A stretch of DNA of 20,689 nucleotides from SCSIO-59966 sp046566185 (GCA_046566185.1 JBKHXE010000162.1:1-20689), one strand, 5' to 3'. Numbered from the stretch's first letter, positions 1 to 7,765 are shown. Notes: generated by a model not told the origin, from the letters alone. Translations and numbers: made by a program.

Positions 1-35
1 CTCAGGCAGCGCCGCCCGACGACCGATGGAAAGAA

Positions 36-48
36 CCTCCACAGGAGG
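36..48 (+). promoter_or_regulatory. Hairpin covering the ribosome binding site of the 86-aa gene
   Basis: CCTCC (36-40), a 3-base spacer ACA and GGAGG (44-48) form a perfect 5-bp inverted repeat. The right arm is the Shine-Dalgarno sequence of the gene starting at 57 (8-base spacing). Paired, the stem would hide the ribosome binding site. The pairing is seen; a regulatory role is inference, and the 3-base loop makes the fold tight. Confidence 0.4.
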
Positions 49-56
49 AGGCCGAC

Positions 57-317
57 ATGGACGACAGGGCATCGGTGCGACCGGTCGCGGACTGTACGCG
101 GCAGGCGGCGCACCGCCGCGACCACGCGCACACCGGGTCCACGGAGTGCCATCCGCACACCGTCGAGGTGGTCCGGCTGGGGCGCGACGCGGTGACCGTC
201 TGCCACGACTGCTGCGCCGACTCCGGGTTCCTGCCCGAGCGTCAGGCGTCCCGGCTCGCCGACGAGCACCGGCGCGAGACGCAGCTGCAGTCCGTGCCGC
301 TGCCCCGCACCGGCTGA
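57..317 (+). CDS. Small Cys/His-rich protein, possible zinc-binding, function unknown
   Basis: An 86-aa protein with a strong Shine-Dalgarno sequence (AGGAGGAGG) before ATG 57, which decides the start. It has Cys13, Cys32 and a CHDCC cluster (Cys49, Cys52, Cys53), with several His residues (a stretch of alternating His around residues 18-35). The C-H ... C-x-x-C spacing resembles a small zinc ribbon. No signal peptide or membrane segment is visible. It lies 28 bp upstream of the cystathionine gamma-synthase gene on the same strand. I do not recognise a named family. A zinc- or thiol-related role is inferred only from the Cys/His pattern. The gene itself is well supported by the ribosome binding site and by coding-like sequence. 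Confidence 0.75.
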   Translation: MDDRASVRPVADCTRQAAHRRDHAHTGSTECHPHTVEVVRLGRDAVTVCHDCCADSGFLPERQASRLADEHRRETQLQSVPLPRTG

Positions 318-332
318 CCGTCGGCGGGTGTC

Positions 333-338
333 TACCCT
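333..338 (+). promoter_or_regulatory. -10 hexamer, leaderless promoter of metB
   Basis: TACCCT ends 7 bases before GTG 346, which has no good Shine-Dalgarno sequence. This is the spacing expected if transcription starts at the start codon. No convincing -35 is seen. Confidence 0.45.
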
Positions 339-345
339 CGGGCGG

Positions 346-1503
346 GTGACGCTCTCCGACTGGACGCAGACCGGCTTCTCCACGCGTGCGATCCACGCGG
401 GGCAGGATCCCGACCCGACGACCGGAGCGGTCGTCACCCCGATCTACCAGGTGTCCACCTACCAGCAGGACGGCGTGGGCGGCCTCCGCAGCGGGTACGA
501 GTACTCCCGATCGGCCAACCCGACGCGCACCGCCCTGGAGGACGCCCTGGCCGCGCTCGAGCGCGGTACCCGCGGCCTGGCGTTCGCCTCGGGCCTCGCG
601 GCCGAGGACGCGGTGCTGCGCACGGTGCTGTCGCCCGGTGACCACGTCGTCGTGCCGGACGACGCCTACGGCGGCACCTACCGCCTCTTCGCGAAGGTGC
701 TGCAGCCCTGGGGCGTCGCCCACACCCCCGTGCACCTCGCGGACGTCGACGCCGTCCGCGCCGCCGTGCAGCCGGGACGCACGAAGGTCGTGTGGGCCGA
801 GACGCCGACCAACCCGCTGCTGGGCATCGCCGACATCGAGGCGCTGGCGTCGGTGGCCCACGACGCCGGCGCGCTGCTCGTCGTCGACAACACCTTCGCC
901 ACCCCCTACCTGCAGACGCCGCTCGCGCTCGGCGCCGACGTCGTCGTCCACTCGACGACCAAGTACTGCGGCGGGCACTCGGACGTCGTCGGGGGCGCCC
1001 TCGTGGTGCGCGACGCCGAGCTGGGGGAGCGGATCGCCTTCCACCAGAACGCGATGGGGGCCGTCGCCGGGCCGTTCGACGCGTGGCTGACCCTGCGCGG
1101 ACTCAAGACGCTGGCCGTCCGGATGGAGCGCCACTGCGACAACGCCGAGCGCATCGCGACGTGGCTGCAGGGCGACGAGCGCGTCGGCGAGGTGCTGTAC
1201 CCGGGACTGGAGTCGCACGCGGGGCACGACGTCGCCACCCGCCAGATGCGGCGCTACGGCGGCATGGTGTCGTTCCGCGTCGCGGACGAGGCGGCCGCGC
1301 TGAAGGTCTGCGAGCGCGCGCGCGTGTTCATCCTCGGCGAGTCGCTCGGCGGCGTCGAGTCGCTGATCGAGCACCCGGCGCGCATGACGCACGCGAGCGT
1401 CGCCGGCTCGCAGCTCGAGGTGCCCGCCGAGCTCGTGCGCCTCTCGGTCGGCATCGAGGACGTCGACGACCTGCTCGCGGACCTCGACCGGGCGCTCGGG
1501 TAA
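346..1503 (+). CDS. metB: Cystathionine gamma-synthase (PLP-dependent trans-sulfuration enzyme)
   Basis: A 385-aa Cys/Met-metabolism PLP enzyme, the usual family length (380-400). It would condense an activated homoserine ester with cysteine to give cystathionine in methionine synthesis, in the cytosol. Visible signatures are the YSRSANPTR segment (residues 53-61), the cofactor-binding region ending VVDNTFATPYLQ (179-190) and the STTKYCGGHSD motif with the PLP-binding Lys at about 206. The C-terminal part has the ESLGGVESLIEHPARMTHAS stretch typical of this class. GTG 346 is preferred over the in-frame GTG 328 because of the -10 hexamer 7 bases upstream. M. tuberculosis metB sits in the same place next to greA and mca. 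A cystathionine gamma-lyase or homocysteine synthase activity cannot be excluded by sequence alone. The next gene starts 5 bp downstream. Confidence 0.93.
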   Translation: MTLSDWTQTGFSTRAIHAGQDPDPTTGAVVTPIYQVSTYQQDGVGGLRSGYEYSRSANPTRTALEDALAALERGTRGLAFASGLAAEDAVLRTVLSPGDHVVVPDDAYGGTYRLFAKVLQPWGVAHTPVHLADVDAVRAAVQPGRTKVVWAETPTNPLLGIADIEALASVAHDAGALLVVDNTFATPYLQTPLALGADVVVHSTTKYCGGHSDVVGGALVVRDAELGERIAFHQNAMGAVAGPFDAWLTLRGLKTLAVRMERHCDNAERIATWLQGDERVGEVLYPGLESHAGHDVATRQMRRYGGMVSFRVADEAAALKVCERARVFILGESLGGVESLIEHPARMTHASVAGSQLEVPAELVRLSVGIEDVDDLLADLDRALG

Positions 1504-1508
1504 CGGCC

Positions 1509-2885
1509 GTGGCCGTGGTGGCCTGCGTCGACATCGGGTCGACGTTCACCAAGGCGGTCGCCGTCCGGACCGACGACGGCTGCCTGCTCGCGGCCGCGTC
1601 CGTCCCCACCACGAGCGGCACCGACGTGCTCGACGGCCTCCGCGAGGCCGTCGACCGGCTCGCCGGGGCCACCGGGCCGGTGGACGACGTGCTCGCCTGC
1701 TCGTCCGCGGGTGGCGGGCTCCGGGTGGCGGTCGTCGGCTACGAGCGCGCGGTGACGGCGGAGGCCGGGCACCGCGTCGCCCTGTCGGCCGGCGGCAAGG
1801 TCGTGCACGTGCACGCCGGGCCGCTCGACCGGGAGTCCCTGGCCACGCTGCGCGCCGCGCGGCCGGACGTCGTCCTGCTCGTCGGCGGCACCGACGGCGG
1901 CAACGCAGAAGTTCTGCTGCACAACGCCTCTCGGCTCGCGAAGGCGCGGCTGGCGGTGCCGGTGGTGCTGGCGGGCAACGGCGACGCGGCGCCGGAGGCG
2001 CTCGCCGAGCTCGAGGCCACCGGGCGTCGGGTCGTCGCGGCGCCGAACGTGCTGCCGCGCATCGGCGTCCTCGAGCCGGAGGGGGCCCGCGCCGCGATCC
2101 GCGAGGTGTTCCTCGAGCACGTCATCGGCGGCAAGCACCTCTCCCGGGGGGCCGAGCTCGGCCGTCTCGTCCGCGGCCCGACGCCGGACGTCGTCCTCTC
2201 CGGCGTCGAGGTGCTCGCCGACGGCGCGGCCGGGGTGCCCGGGCTCGGCGAGGTGCTCGTCGTCGACGTCGGCGGTGCGACCACCGACGTCTACTCGGTG
2301 CTCACCCCCGAGGGGGAGGACGCGACCCTCCGCAAGGAGGTCGTCGCCCCCTTGTGGCGCGCGCGAACCGTCGAGGGTGACCTCGGAATGCGCTGGGGTG
2401 CAACGGGAGTCGTCGAGGCGGCGGTGTCCGAGCGGCTCGTCGGGGAGGACGAGGCGGAGCGGCTGCGCGCCGTGGCCCGGCGCCGGACGGCCGACGTCTC
2501 GTGGGTCCCGGAGGCGCCCGAAGACGTCGAGGACGACACCCGGCTGGCGCAGCTCGCGGTGACCGTCGCCCTGCGGCGGCACGCGCGGCCGACGGGCCCC
2601 ACGTCGTCCGGCCGCGACCTGCGCACCGTCGCGGCGGTGATCGGCTCGGGCGGCGTCCTGCGGCACGCCGACGACGAGGTGCGACGCCGCGTGCTGCTGC
2701 CGGCGACGACGGACCACGCCGGAGGATGGCGGGTGCCGGAGGAGGCAGCCACGGTGGTCGACGAGCGGTACGTGCTGTTCGCCGCGGGGCTGCTCGCTCC
2801 CACTGCGCCGGTGGCCGCGGCGAGGCTGGCCCTGTCCGTCGTCGGAGCGTCGGCCCGCCACGGCGACGCGGCCGCGACACACTGA
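1509..2885 (+). CDS. MutL-type glutamate mutase accessory ATPase (GlmL/MutL family), orphan
   Basis: A 458-aa protein of the GlmL/MutL family (unrelated to mismatch-repair MutL). It has the actin-fold/ASKHA nucleotide-binding layout: a phosphate-1 motif VDIGSTFTK at residues 7-15, a central glycine-rich LLVGGTDGGN (123-132), a phosphate-2 motif VVDVGGATTDVYSV (251-264) and a late GSGGVLRH glycine motif. In clostridia the family is encoded between the two glutamate mutase subunits and is thought to act as a reactivating chaperone for a B12 mutase. No mutase subunit is present here. GTG 1509 is chosen because it is the first start after the metB stop and leaves the first actin-fold strand intact. 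It is probably co-transcribed with metB (5-bp gap). The real substrate is unknown. A short run of A/T-ending codons occurs around 1902-1935. Confidence 0.85.
   Translation: MAVVACVDIGSTFTKAVAVRTDDGCLLAAASVPTTSGTDVLDGLREAVDRLAGATGPVDDVLACSSAGGGLRVAVVGYERAVTAEAGHRVALSAGGKVVHVHAGPLDRESLATLRAARPDVVLLVGGTDGGNAEVLLHNASRLAKARLAVPVVLAGNGDAAPEALAELEATGRRVVAAPNVLPRIGVLEPEGARAAIREVFLEHVIGGKHLSRGAELGRLVRGPTPDVVLSGVEVLADGAAGVPGLGEVLVVDVGGATTDVYSVLTPEGEDATLRKEVVAPLWRARTVEGDLGMRWGATGVVEAAVSERLVGEDEAERLRAVARRRTADVSWVPEAPEDVEDDTRLAQLAVTVALRRHARPTGPTSSGRDLRTVAAVIGSGGVLRHADDEVRRRVLLPATTDHAGGWRVPEEAATVVDERYVLFAAGLLAPTAPVAAARLALSVVGASARHGDAAATH
2878..2883 (+). promoter_or_regulatory. -10-like hexamer before the AI-2E gene
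   Basis: CACACT ends 6 bases before ATG 2890, which has no Shine-Dalgarno sequence. It fits the leaderless pattern of the window. It overlaps the end of the upstream coding sequence. Confidence 0.3.
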
Positions 2886-2889
2886 CCTC

Positions 2890-4044
2890 ATGGTCGTCCC
2901 CGGCCGGATGATCCGCCGCCAGCAGGCCGCCGAGCGCCCGGTGGTCGTGCCGTTCGGCGTGCGCCTCGCCGCCGCGTGGACCTGGCGGCTCGCGGTCATC
3001 GCCGTCGGCGTCGGCGCGCTGCTCTACGTCGTGTCGGTCTTCCAGCTCATCGTCGTCCCGCTCATGGTCGCCGCGCTGGTGGCGGCGCTGCTGCTGCCCG
3101 CCGTGGCCGCGATGCAGCGCGCAGGCGCGCCGCGTGCCGTGGCGGCGGGGGTGGCCCTGCTGGGCGGCCTGGCCCTCGTCGTGGGCCTGCTCACCCTCGT
3201 GGGCACCCAGATCGCGACGGGCTTCGGCGACCTGCAGGAGCAGGCAGCGGAGGGCTGGCGCCAGGTGAAGGGGTGGCTGGCGACCGGGCCGCTCAGCCTC
3301 TCCGGTGCCCAGGTTGACGAGTACCTCGCCGCCGTGCAGCAGCAGGTGACCGACAACCGTGACCGGCTGGTCAGCGGCGCGCTGCGGTTCACGTCGACGG
3401 CGGGCCACGTCGTCACCGGCTTCTTCCTCGTGCTGTTCGCGTCGTTCTTCTTCCTCCTCGACGGCGAGCGCATCTGGGCCTGGCTGGTGGGCATCCTGCC
3501 CGCCGACGCCCGGGAGCCCTTCGACGCGGCGGGGCGCCGCGGCTGGATGACCCTGACGTCGTACGTGCGGGCCGTCGTCCTCGTCGCCCTCGTCGACGCG
3601 CTCGGCATCGGTCTCGGTGCGGCGCTGCTCGGCGTGCCGCTCGTCGTCCCGCTGGCCGTCCTCGTGTTCCTCGGAGCCTTCGTGCCGATCGTCGGCGCCA
3701 CGCTCACCGGTGTCGTCGCCGTGCTCGTCGCGCTCGTCGCCGAGGGGCCGGTCACCGCGCTGCTCATGCTGGCCGTCGTCATCGGCGTCCAGCAGCTCGA
3801 GGGCCACGTGCTGCAGCCCCTGCTGCTCGGCCGTGCCGTCCAGGTGCACCCGCTGGCCGTCATCGTGGCGATCGGCGCCGGGATCCTCGTGGCGGGGGTC
3901 GTCGGCGCCCTGTTCGCCGTGCCGCTGGTCGCCGTCCTCAACACCGTGGTGCAGTCGCTGCGCGAGACGGAGCAGAGCCCTCAGCCGTCGGCCGTCCAGG
4001 ACGACGACGCCGACGAGCCGCCGCCGCAGCGCGCGGAGGACTGA
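2890..4044 (+). CDS. AI-2E family transporter (YdiK/PerM-type permease)
   Basis: A 384-aa polytopic inner-membrane protein of the AI-2E transporter (PerM) family. Hydrophobic segments lie at about residues 33-72 (two helices) and 86-108. A soluble stretch (about 110-165) follows, containing WRQVKGWLATGPLSLSG. More helices lie at about 170-190, 220-265, 270-300 and 310-350. The conserved late region with the PIVGATLTG and VQQLEGHVLQPLLLGR motifs is present (the latter around residues 300-316). The C-terminal tail is short, acidic and proline-rich (DDDADEPPP). Members export small molecules or Na+/H+; the substrate here is unknown, and the AI-2 label should not be taken literally. It starts 4 bp after the MutL-like gene. 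An internal ATG at 2908 is an alternative start. Confidence 0.9.
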   Translation: MVVPGRMIRRQQAAERPVVVPFGVRLAAAWTWRLAVIAVGVGALLYVVSVFQLIVVPLMVAALVAALLLPAVAAMQRAGAPRAVAAGVALLGGLALVVGLLTLVGTQIATGFGDLQEQAAEGWRQVKGWLATGPLSLSGAQVDEYLAAVQQQVTDNRDRLVSGALRFTSTAGHVVTGFFLVLFASFFFLLDGERIWAWLVGILPADAREPFDAAGRRGWMTLTSYVRAVVLVALVDALGIGLGAALLGVPLVVPLAVLVFLGAFVPIVGATLTGVVAVLVALVAEGPVTALLMLAVVIGVQQLEGHVLQPLLLGRAVQVHPLAVIVAIGAGILVAGVVGALFAVPLVAVLNTVVQSLRETEQSPQPSAVQDDDADEPPPQRAED

Positions 4045-4055
4045 CTCGTCCGTGC

Positions 4056-4061
4056 CAGGAT
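4056..4061 (+). promoter_or_regulatory. -10 hexamer, probable leaderless promoter of ilvA
   Basis: CAGGAT lies 8 bases before GTG 4070, preceded by TGC as in extended -10 elements (TGCCAGGAT). No Shine-Dalgarno sequence is present. Nearly the same string, TGCCAGGCT, precedes the universal stress gene at 12474. Confidence 0.4.
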
Positions 4062-4069
4062 GACCTCTC

Positions 4070-5290
4070 GTGGCACCGACGACGCTGCCGGTCACGCTCG
4101 CCGACGTGCAGGCCGCCCAGAGCCTGCTCGCCGGCATCGTGCGGCCGACCCCGCTGGAGTACTCCCGCTACCTCGCCGAGCTCGTCGGCGGGCCCGTGCA
4201 CCTCAAGTGCGAGAACCTGCAGCGCGCCGGATCGTTCAAGATCCGCGGCGCGTACACGCGCATCTCGCGGCTGTCGGACGAGGACAAGGCGCGCGGCGTC
4301 GTCGCCGCCAGCGCCGGCAACCACGCGCAGGGCGTGGCGCTCGCGGCGGGCCTGCTCGGCCTGCACGCCACGGTCTACATGCCGGAGTCCGCGGCGCTGC
4401 CGAAGGTCAAGGCCACCAAGGGGTACGGCGCCGAGGTGGTCATGCGGGGGCACACCGTCGACGAGGCCCTGGTGGCGGCGCGCGAGCATGCCGAGCGCAC
4501 GGGGGCCGTGCTCATCCACCCCTTCGACCACGCCGACATCGTGGCCGGGCAGGGCACCGTGGGGCTCGAGGTGCTCGCCGAGTGCCCGGAGGTCAGGACG
4601 GTCGTCGTGTGCACCGGCGGCGGCGGGCTGCTCGCCGGCGTCGCCGCGGCCGTCAAGGGCCTGCGGCCGGACGTCCGCGTCGTCGGTGTGCAGGCAGAGC
4701 GGGCCGCCGCCTACCCGGCGTCCCTGGCCGCCGGTCGGCCGGTGCCGCTGGACGCCATGGCGACCATGGCCGACGGCATCGCCGTCGGCCGGCCCGGCGA
4801 CGTCCCGTTCGCCATGGTCCGCGAGCTGGTGGACGACGTCCTCACGGTCGGCGAGGAGTCGATCAGCCAGGCGCTGCTGCACCTGCTGGAGCGCGCCAAG
4901 ATGGTCGTCGAGCCCGCGGGTGCGGCGGGGGTCGCCTCGCTGATGGCGCACCCGCGCGCGTTCGAGCCGCCCGTCGTGGCGGTGCTCTCGGGCGGCAACA
5001 TCGACCCGCTGCTCATGCTGCGCGTCATCCGGCACGGCATGGCTGCGGCCGGTCGCTACCTGTCGCTGCGGGTCCGCGTGAAGGACCGGCCGGGCTCGCT
5101 GGCCGCGCTGCTCGCGGTGCTCGCGGAGACCGACGTGAACGTCCTGGAGGTCGAGCACCTGCGCACCGGCGCCTCGCTGAGCGTCGACGAGGTGGAGATC
5201 GGCCTGCAGCTCGAGACCCGCGGCCCGGAGCACTGTGACGCGGTGCTGACGACGCTGCGGCGACGGGGCTACCCGCTGCACTTCGGCTAG
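4070..5290 (+). CDS. ilvA: Threonine ammonia-lyase (threonine dehydratase) with C-terminal ACT domain
   Basis: A 406-aa fold-type II PLP enzyme converting threonine to 2-oxobutanoate and ammonia, the entry to isoleucine synthesis. The PLP lysine is Lys57 in the GSFKIRGA motif. SAGNHAQGVALAA (about 86-98) contacts substrate and cofactor carboxylates, the glycine loop CTGGGGLLAG (about 181-190) binds the PLP phosphate, and LSGGNID lies near residue 310. Residues from about 330 to the end form one ACT-like domain (YLSLRVRVKDRPGSLAALLAVL), as in shorter threonine dehydratases, rather than the double domain of the long biosynthetic IlvA. GTG 4070 follows a -10-like hexamer. The ACT domain suggests allosteric control, but which amino acid binds cannot be read. 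It sits alone between the AI-2E gene (25-bp gap) and the ABC operon. Confidence 0.93.
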   Translation: MAPTTLPVTLADVQAAQSLLAGIVRPTPLEYSRYLAELVGGPVHLKCENLQRAGSFKIRGAYTRISRLSDEDKARGVVAASAGNHAQGVALAAGLLGLHATVYMPESAALPKVKATKGYGAEVVMRGHTVDEALVAAREHAERTGAVLIHPFDHADIVAGQGTVGLEVLAECPEVRTVVVCTGGGGLLAGVAAAVKGLRPDVRVVGVQAERAAAYPASLAAGRPVPLDAMATMADGIAVGRPGDVPFAMVRELVDDVLTVGEESISQALLHLLERAKMVVEPAGAAGVASLMAHPRAFEPPVVAVLSGGNIDPLLMLRVIRHGMAAAGRYLSLRVRVKDRPGSLAALLAVLAETDVNVLEVEHLRTGASLSVDEVEIGLQLETRGPEHCDAVLTTLRRRGYPLHFG

Positions 5291-5318
5291 GACACTCTCC
5301 CCCGAGTCGGGCACGCGC

Positions 5319-5332
5319 GGTCCGCCGGGACC
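5319..5332 (+). terminator. Weak stem-loop downstream of ilvA
   Basis: GGTCC / GGACC with a 4-base GCCG loop lies 29 bp after the ilvA stop. There is no T-tract, the norm for actinobacterial terminators. The stem is short, so confidence is low. Confidence 0.3.
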
Positions 5333-5364
5333 CAAAAGGCGGTGCCGCCGTCGGACCCGCCACC

Positions 5365-5370
5365 TAGGGT
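5365..5370 (+). promoter_or_regulatory. -10 hexamer, leaderless promoter of the ABC exporter operon
   Basis: TAGGGT ends exactly 7 bases before GTG 5378. There is no Shine-Dalgarno sequence. This is one of the clearest leaderless signatures in the window and decides the start. Confidence 0.5.
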
Positions 5371-5377
5371 CGACGGA

Positions 5378-6361
5378 GTGACCAGTGCCGTGCGGGCCGA
5401 GGGGCTCGTCAAACGCTACGGAGACGTGACGGCGCTCGACGGGGTGGACCTCGTCGTGCCGGAGGGGACGGTGCTCGGCCTGCTCGGGCCGAACGGTGCC
5501 GGCAAGACGACGACGGTGCGGGTGCTGACCACCCTGCTGCGGCCGGACGCCGGCCGGGCGGAGGTGGCCGGTGTCGACGTGCTCGCCGAGCCCCACGAGG
5601 TGCGCCGCCGGATCGGCCTGTCGGGGCAGTACTCGGCCGTCGACGAGTACCTCACCGGGTTCGAGAACCTCGACATGATCGGCCGGCTCTACCACCTGGG
5701 CCGCGCCCGCTCGCGCGAGCGGGCGCGGGAGCTGCTCGAGCAGTTCCGGCTCGACGACGCGGGCGACCGCCCCGTCAAGGGCTACTCCGGCGGCATGCGG
5801 CGCAGGCTCGACCTCGCGGGAGCCCTGGTGGCGCACCCACCGGTCCTGTTCCTCGACGAGCCGACCACGGGCCTCGACCCCCGGAGCAGGACCGACATGT
5901 GGGAGGTCATCACCCACCTCGTCGCCGAGGGCACGTCCCTGCTGCTCACCACGCAGTACCTCGAGGAGGCCGACCGCCTCGCCGACGACATCGTCGTCAT
6001 CGATCACGGCCGGGTGATCGCGCACGGCACGCCGGACGAGCTCAAGCGGCAGGTCGGCGGCGAGCGCTTCGAGTTGGTCGTCACCGACGCGGCGCAGCTC
6101 GAGACCGCGAGGTCCGTCGTGGCCCCCTTGGCCACCGGGGAGCCGGCGGTCGAGCCGCACACCCGCACGCTCACCGCACCGGTCGCCGGTGGCGCCACGG
6201 TGCTCGTCGAGGCGCTGCGCCGGCTGGACGCCGCGGGGGTCGCCGTATCGGACGTCGGCCTGCGGCGGCCGACGCTGGACGACGTCTTCCTCACCCTCAC
6301 CGGGCACGGCGCCGAGGACGCCCGGACCGACCCCGAGCCCGAGATGGAGCCCGCCCGATGA
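5378..6361 (+). CDS. DrrA-type ABC transporter ATP-binding protein
   Basis: A 327-aa cytosolic ATPase of the daunorubicin-resistance (DrrA) subfamily, expected to power the membrane partner encoded immediately downstream. Walker A is GPNGAGKTT (37-45), the Q-loop is SGQYSAVDE, the signature is YSGGMRRRLDLAGAL, Walker B is VLFLDEPTTGLDPRS, and the segment after it reads LLTTQYLEEAD. The usual H-loop His is Gln here, which is typical of DrrA relatives rather than a defect. The C-terminal extension of about 80 residues matches the family DUF4162-like domain. GTG 5378 is chosen over the upstream in-frame start at 5342 because of the -10 hexamer and because the domain begins there (RAEGLVKRYGD). 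It overlaps the permease gene by 4 bp. The substrate is unknown: drug, lipid or other amphiphile export is inferred from the family. Confidence 0.92.
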   Translation: MTSAVRAEGLVKRYGDVTALDGVDLVVPEGTVLGLLGPNGAGKTTTVRVLTTLLRPDAGRAEVAGVDVLAEPHEVRRRIGLSGQYSAVDEYLTGFENLDMIGRLYHLGRARSRERARELLEQFRLDDAGDRPVKGYSGGMRRRLDLAGALVAHPPVLFLDEPTTGLDPRSRTDMWEVITHLVAEGTSLLLTTQYLEEADRLADDIVVIDHGRVIAHGTPDELKRQVGGERFELVVTDAAQLETARSVVAPLATGEPAVEPHTRTLTAPVAGGATVLVEALRRLDAAGVAVSDVGLRRPTLDDVFLTLTGHGAEDARTDPEPEMEPAR

Positions 6362-7170
6362 GCCTCGTGAGTGCCGTGGCGGACGGCGCGGTCGTCGCCA
6401 AGCGGAACCTCATCAAGATCAAGCGGGTGCCCGACCTGCTGGTCTTCACCACGCTCCAGCCGATCATGTTCGTGCTGCTCTTCGCGTACGTCTTCGGTGG
6501 CGCGATCGGGCCGGAGGACGGCGGGGCGGCCTACCGGGAGTTCCTCATCGCGGGCATCTTCGCGCAGACCGTGGTGTTCGGGGCGACGATCACCGGCGCG
6601 GGGCTGGCCGAGGACGTCAAGAAGGGCATCATCGACCGGTTCCGGTCGCTGCCGATGTCCGCGTCCGCCGTGCTCGTCGGCCGCACGCTGTCGGACGTCG
6701 TCAACAACGTTCTCGTGCTCGTCGTCATGGGACTGACCGGTCTCGTGGTTGGCTGGCGGATCCGCACCTCGGTGCCGGAGGCGCTCCTGGGGGTGCTGCT
6801 GCTCCTGCTCTTCGCCTACGCCGTCTCGTGGATCATGGCCTGGGTCGGGATGCTGGTGCCGACGCCGGAGGTCGTCAACAACGCGGCGTTCATCATCATC
6901 TTCCCGCTGACCTTCATCGCCAACACGTTCGTGCCGCTGTCGACGCTGCCCGGGCCGCTGCGGGCGTTCGCGGAGTGGAATCCGGTCTCCGCGGTCACCC
7001 AGGCCGCCCGCACCCTCTTCGGCAACCCGGACCCGAACCCGAACGCGCCCGACCCGACGTCGTGGGCGCTGCAGAACCCCGAGCTGTACACGGTGCTCTG
7101 GGCGGCCGTCATCCTGGCGGTCTTCGTGCCGCTCGCGACCTGGCAGTACCGCCGAGCCGCCTCCCGCTGA
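6358..7170 (+). CDS. DrrB-type ABC-2 transporter permease
   Basis: A 270-aa ABC-2 family membrane protein with about six hydrophobic segments (approximately residues 28-48, 60-80, 105-130, 138-160, 172-195 and 243-262). It carries the family motif region EDVKKGIIDRFRSLPMS (about 85-101), and FPLTFIANTFVPLSTLPGPL (about 180-199) near the fifth segment. The N-terminus is short and cytosolic with KRNLIKIKRVPDLL. The ATG start overlaps the stop of the ATPase gene (ATGA, 6358-6361), so the two are translationally coupled and form an exporter at the plasma membrane. It is followed by a strong hairpin at 7196 shared with convergent greA. Confidence 0.92.
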   Translation: MSLVSAVADGAVVAKRNLIKIKRVPDLLVFTTLQPIMFVLLFAYVFGGAIGPEDGGAAYREFLIAGIFAQTVVFGATITGAGLAEDVKKGIIDRFRSLPMSASAVLVGRTLSDVVNNVLVLVVMGLTGLVVGWRIRTSVPEALLGVLLLLLFAYAVSWIMAWVGMLVPTPEVVNNAAFIIIFPLTFIANTFVPLSTLPGPLRAFAEWNPVSAVTQAARTLFGNPDPNPNAPDPTSWALQNPELYTVLWAAVILAVFVPLATWQYRRAASR

Positions 7171-7195
7171 GCGCGGCGGACCGGCCGCACGAGAT

Positions 7196-7223
7196 CGGCG
7201 CCCGACCTGCCGGCCGGGCGCCG
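7196..7223. terminator. Strong hairpin between convergent drrB-type gene and greA
   Basis: A perfect 9-bp stem, CGGCGCCCG (7196-7204) with CGGGCGCCG (7215-7223), and a 10-base loop. It sits in the 69-bp gap between two convergent genes, so it probably terminates both. There is no U-tract on either side. Confidence 0.65.
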
Positions 7224-7239
7224 TTGCGTGGAGCCGTCG

Positions 7240-7731
7240 TCAGCCGGCGAAGGGCTTCGCGGAGACGATCTCGACGTCCATCTCCTTGCCGTTGGGCGCG
7301 GTGTAGGCGACGGTGTCGCCCGCGCGCTGCCCGTTGATGGCGGAGCCCAGTGGGGACTTCTCGCTGTAGACGTCGATGTCGGTGTGCCCGGCGCTCTCCC
7401 GGCTGCCCAGCAGGAACGTCATCTCGCGGCCGCCGACCTTGGCCCTGACGACCATCCCCGGCTCGACGATGCCGTCGTCCGGCGGCGTCTCGCCGACGGT
7501 GGCGTTGCGCAGGAGCTGCTGCAGCTGGCGGATTCGCGCCTCCTGCTTGCCCTGCTCCTCCTTGGCCGCGTGGTAGCCGCCGTTCTCCCGGAGGTCTCCC
7601 TCGGAGCGGGCCGCCTCGATACGGCGCGCGATCTCGGCCCGGCCCTCCCCGGTCAGGTGCTCGAGCTCGGCCTTGAGGCGCTCGTAGGCGTCCTGGGTCA
7701 GCCAGGTCTCGGTACGCGTCGTCTCAGTCAC
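7240..7731 (-). CDS. greA: Transcription elongation factor GreA
   Basis: A 163-aa GreA (family 158-164). It binds the RNA polymerase secondary channel and stimulates cleavage of backtracked transcripts. The N-terminal coiled-coil hairpin spans about residues 10-78. Its tip holds the acidic EGDLRENGGYHAAKEEQ stretch (44-60), with Asp46 and Glu49 placed to act at the polymerase active site. The C-terminal FKBP-like domain contains YSEKSPLGSAINGQRAGD (122-139). GTG 7731 is chosen because AAGGAG (7742-7747 on the plus strand) stands at suitable spacing before it. The frame stays open for another 55 codons upstream, but that stretch is low-complexity Arg/Pro and lacks family similarity. The leader is long (about 130 bases if the -10 at 7868 is used) and structured. 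Confidence 0.95.
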   Translation of the reverse strand: MTETTRTETWLTQDAYERLKAELEHLTGEGRAEIARRIEAARSEGDLRENGGYHAAKEEQGKQEARIRQLQQLLRNATVGETPPDDGIVEPGMVVRAKVGGREMTFLLGSRESAGHTDIDVYSEKSPLGSAINGQRAGDTVAYTAPNGKEMDVEIVSAKPFAG

Positions 7732-7765
7732 GGTGGTTGGTCTCCTTGTGATGCGGGGTGCCGCC

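Noticed and set aside
26..349. A 107-codon frame overlapping the first gene
   Set aside because: It has no ribosome binding site, its product is Arg/Gly/Pro low complexity, and it overlaps the well-supported gene at 57-317.
1509..2885. DNA mismatch repair protein MutL
   Set aside because: It has no GHKL ATPase motifs; the nucleotide-binding motifs are of the actin/ASKHA type seen in glutamate mutase MutL.
5378..6361. Defective ABC ATPase because the H-loop His is Gln
   Set aside because: TTQYLEEAD is normal for the DrrA subfamily, and the other motifs are intact.
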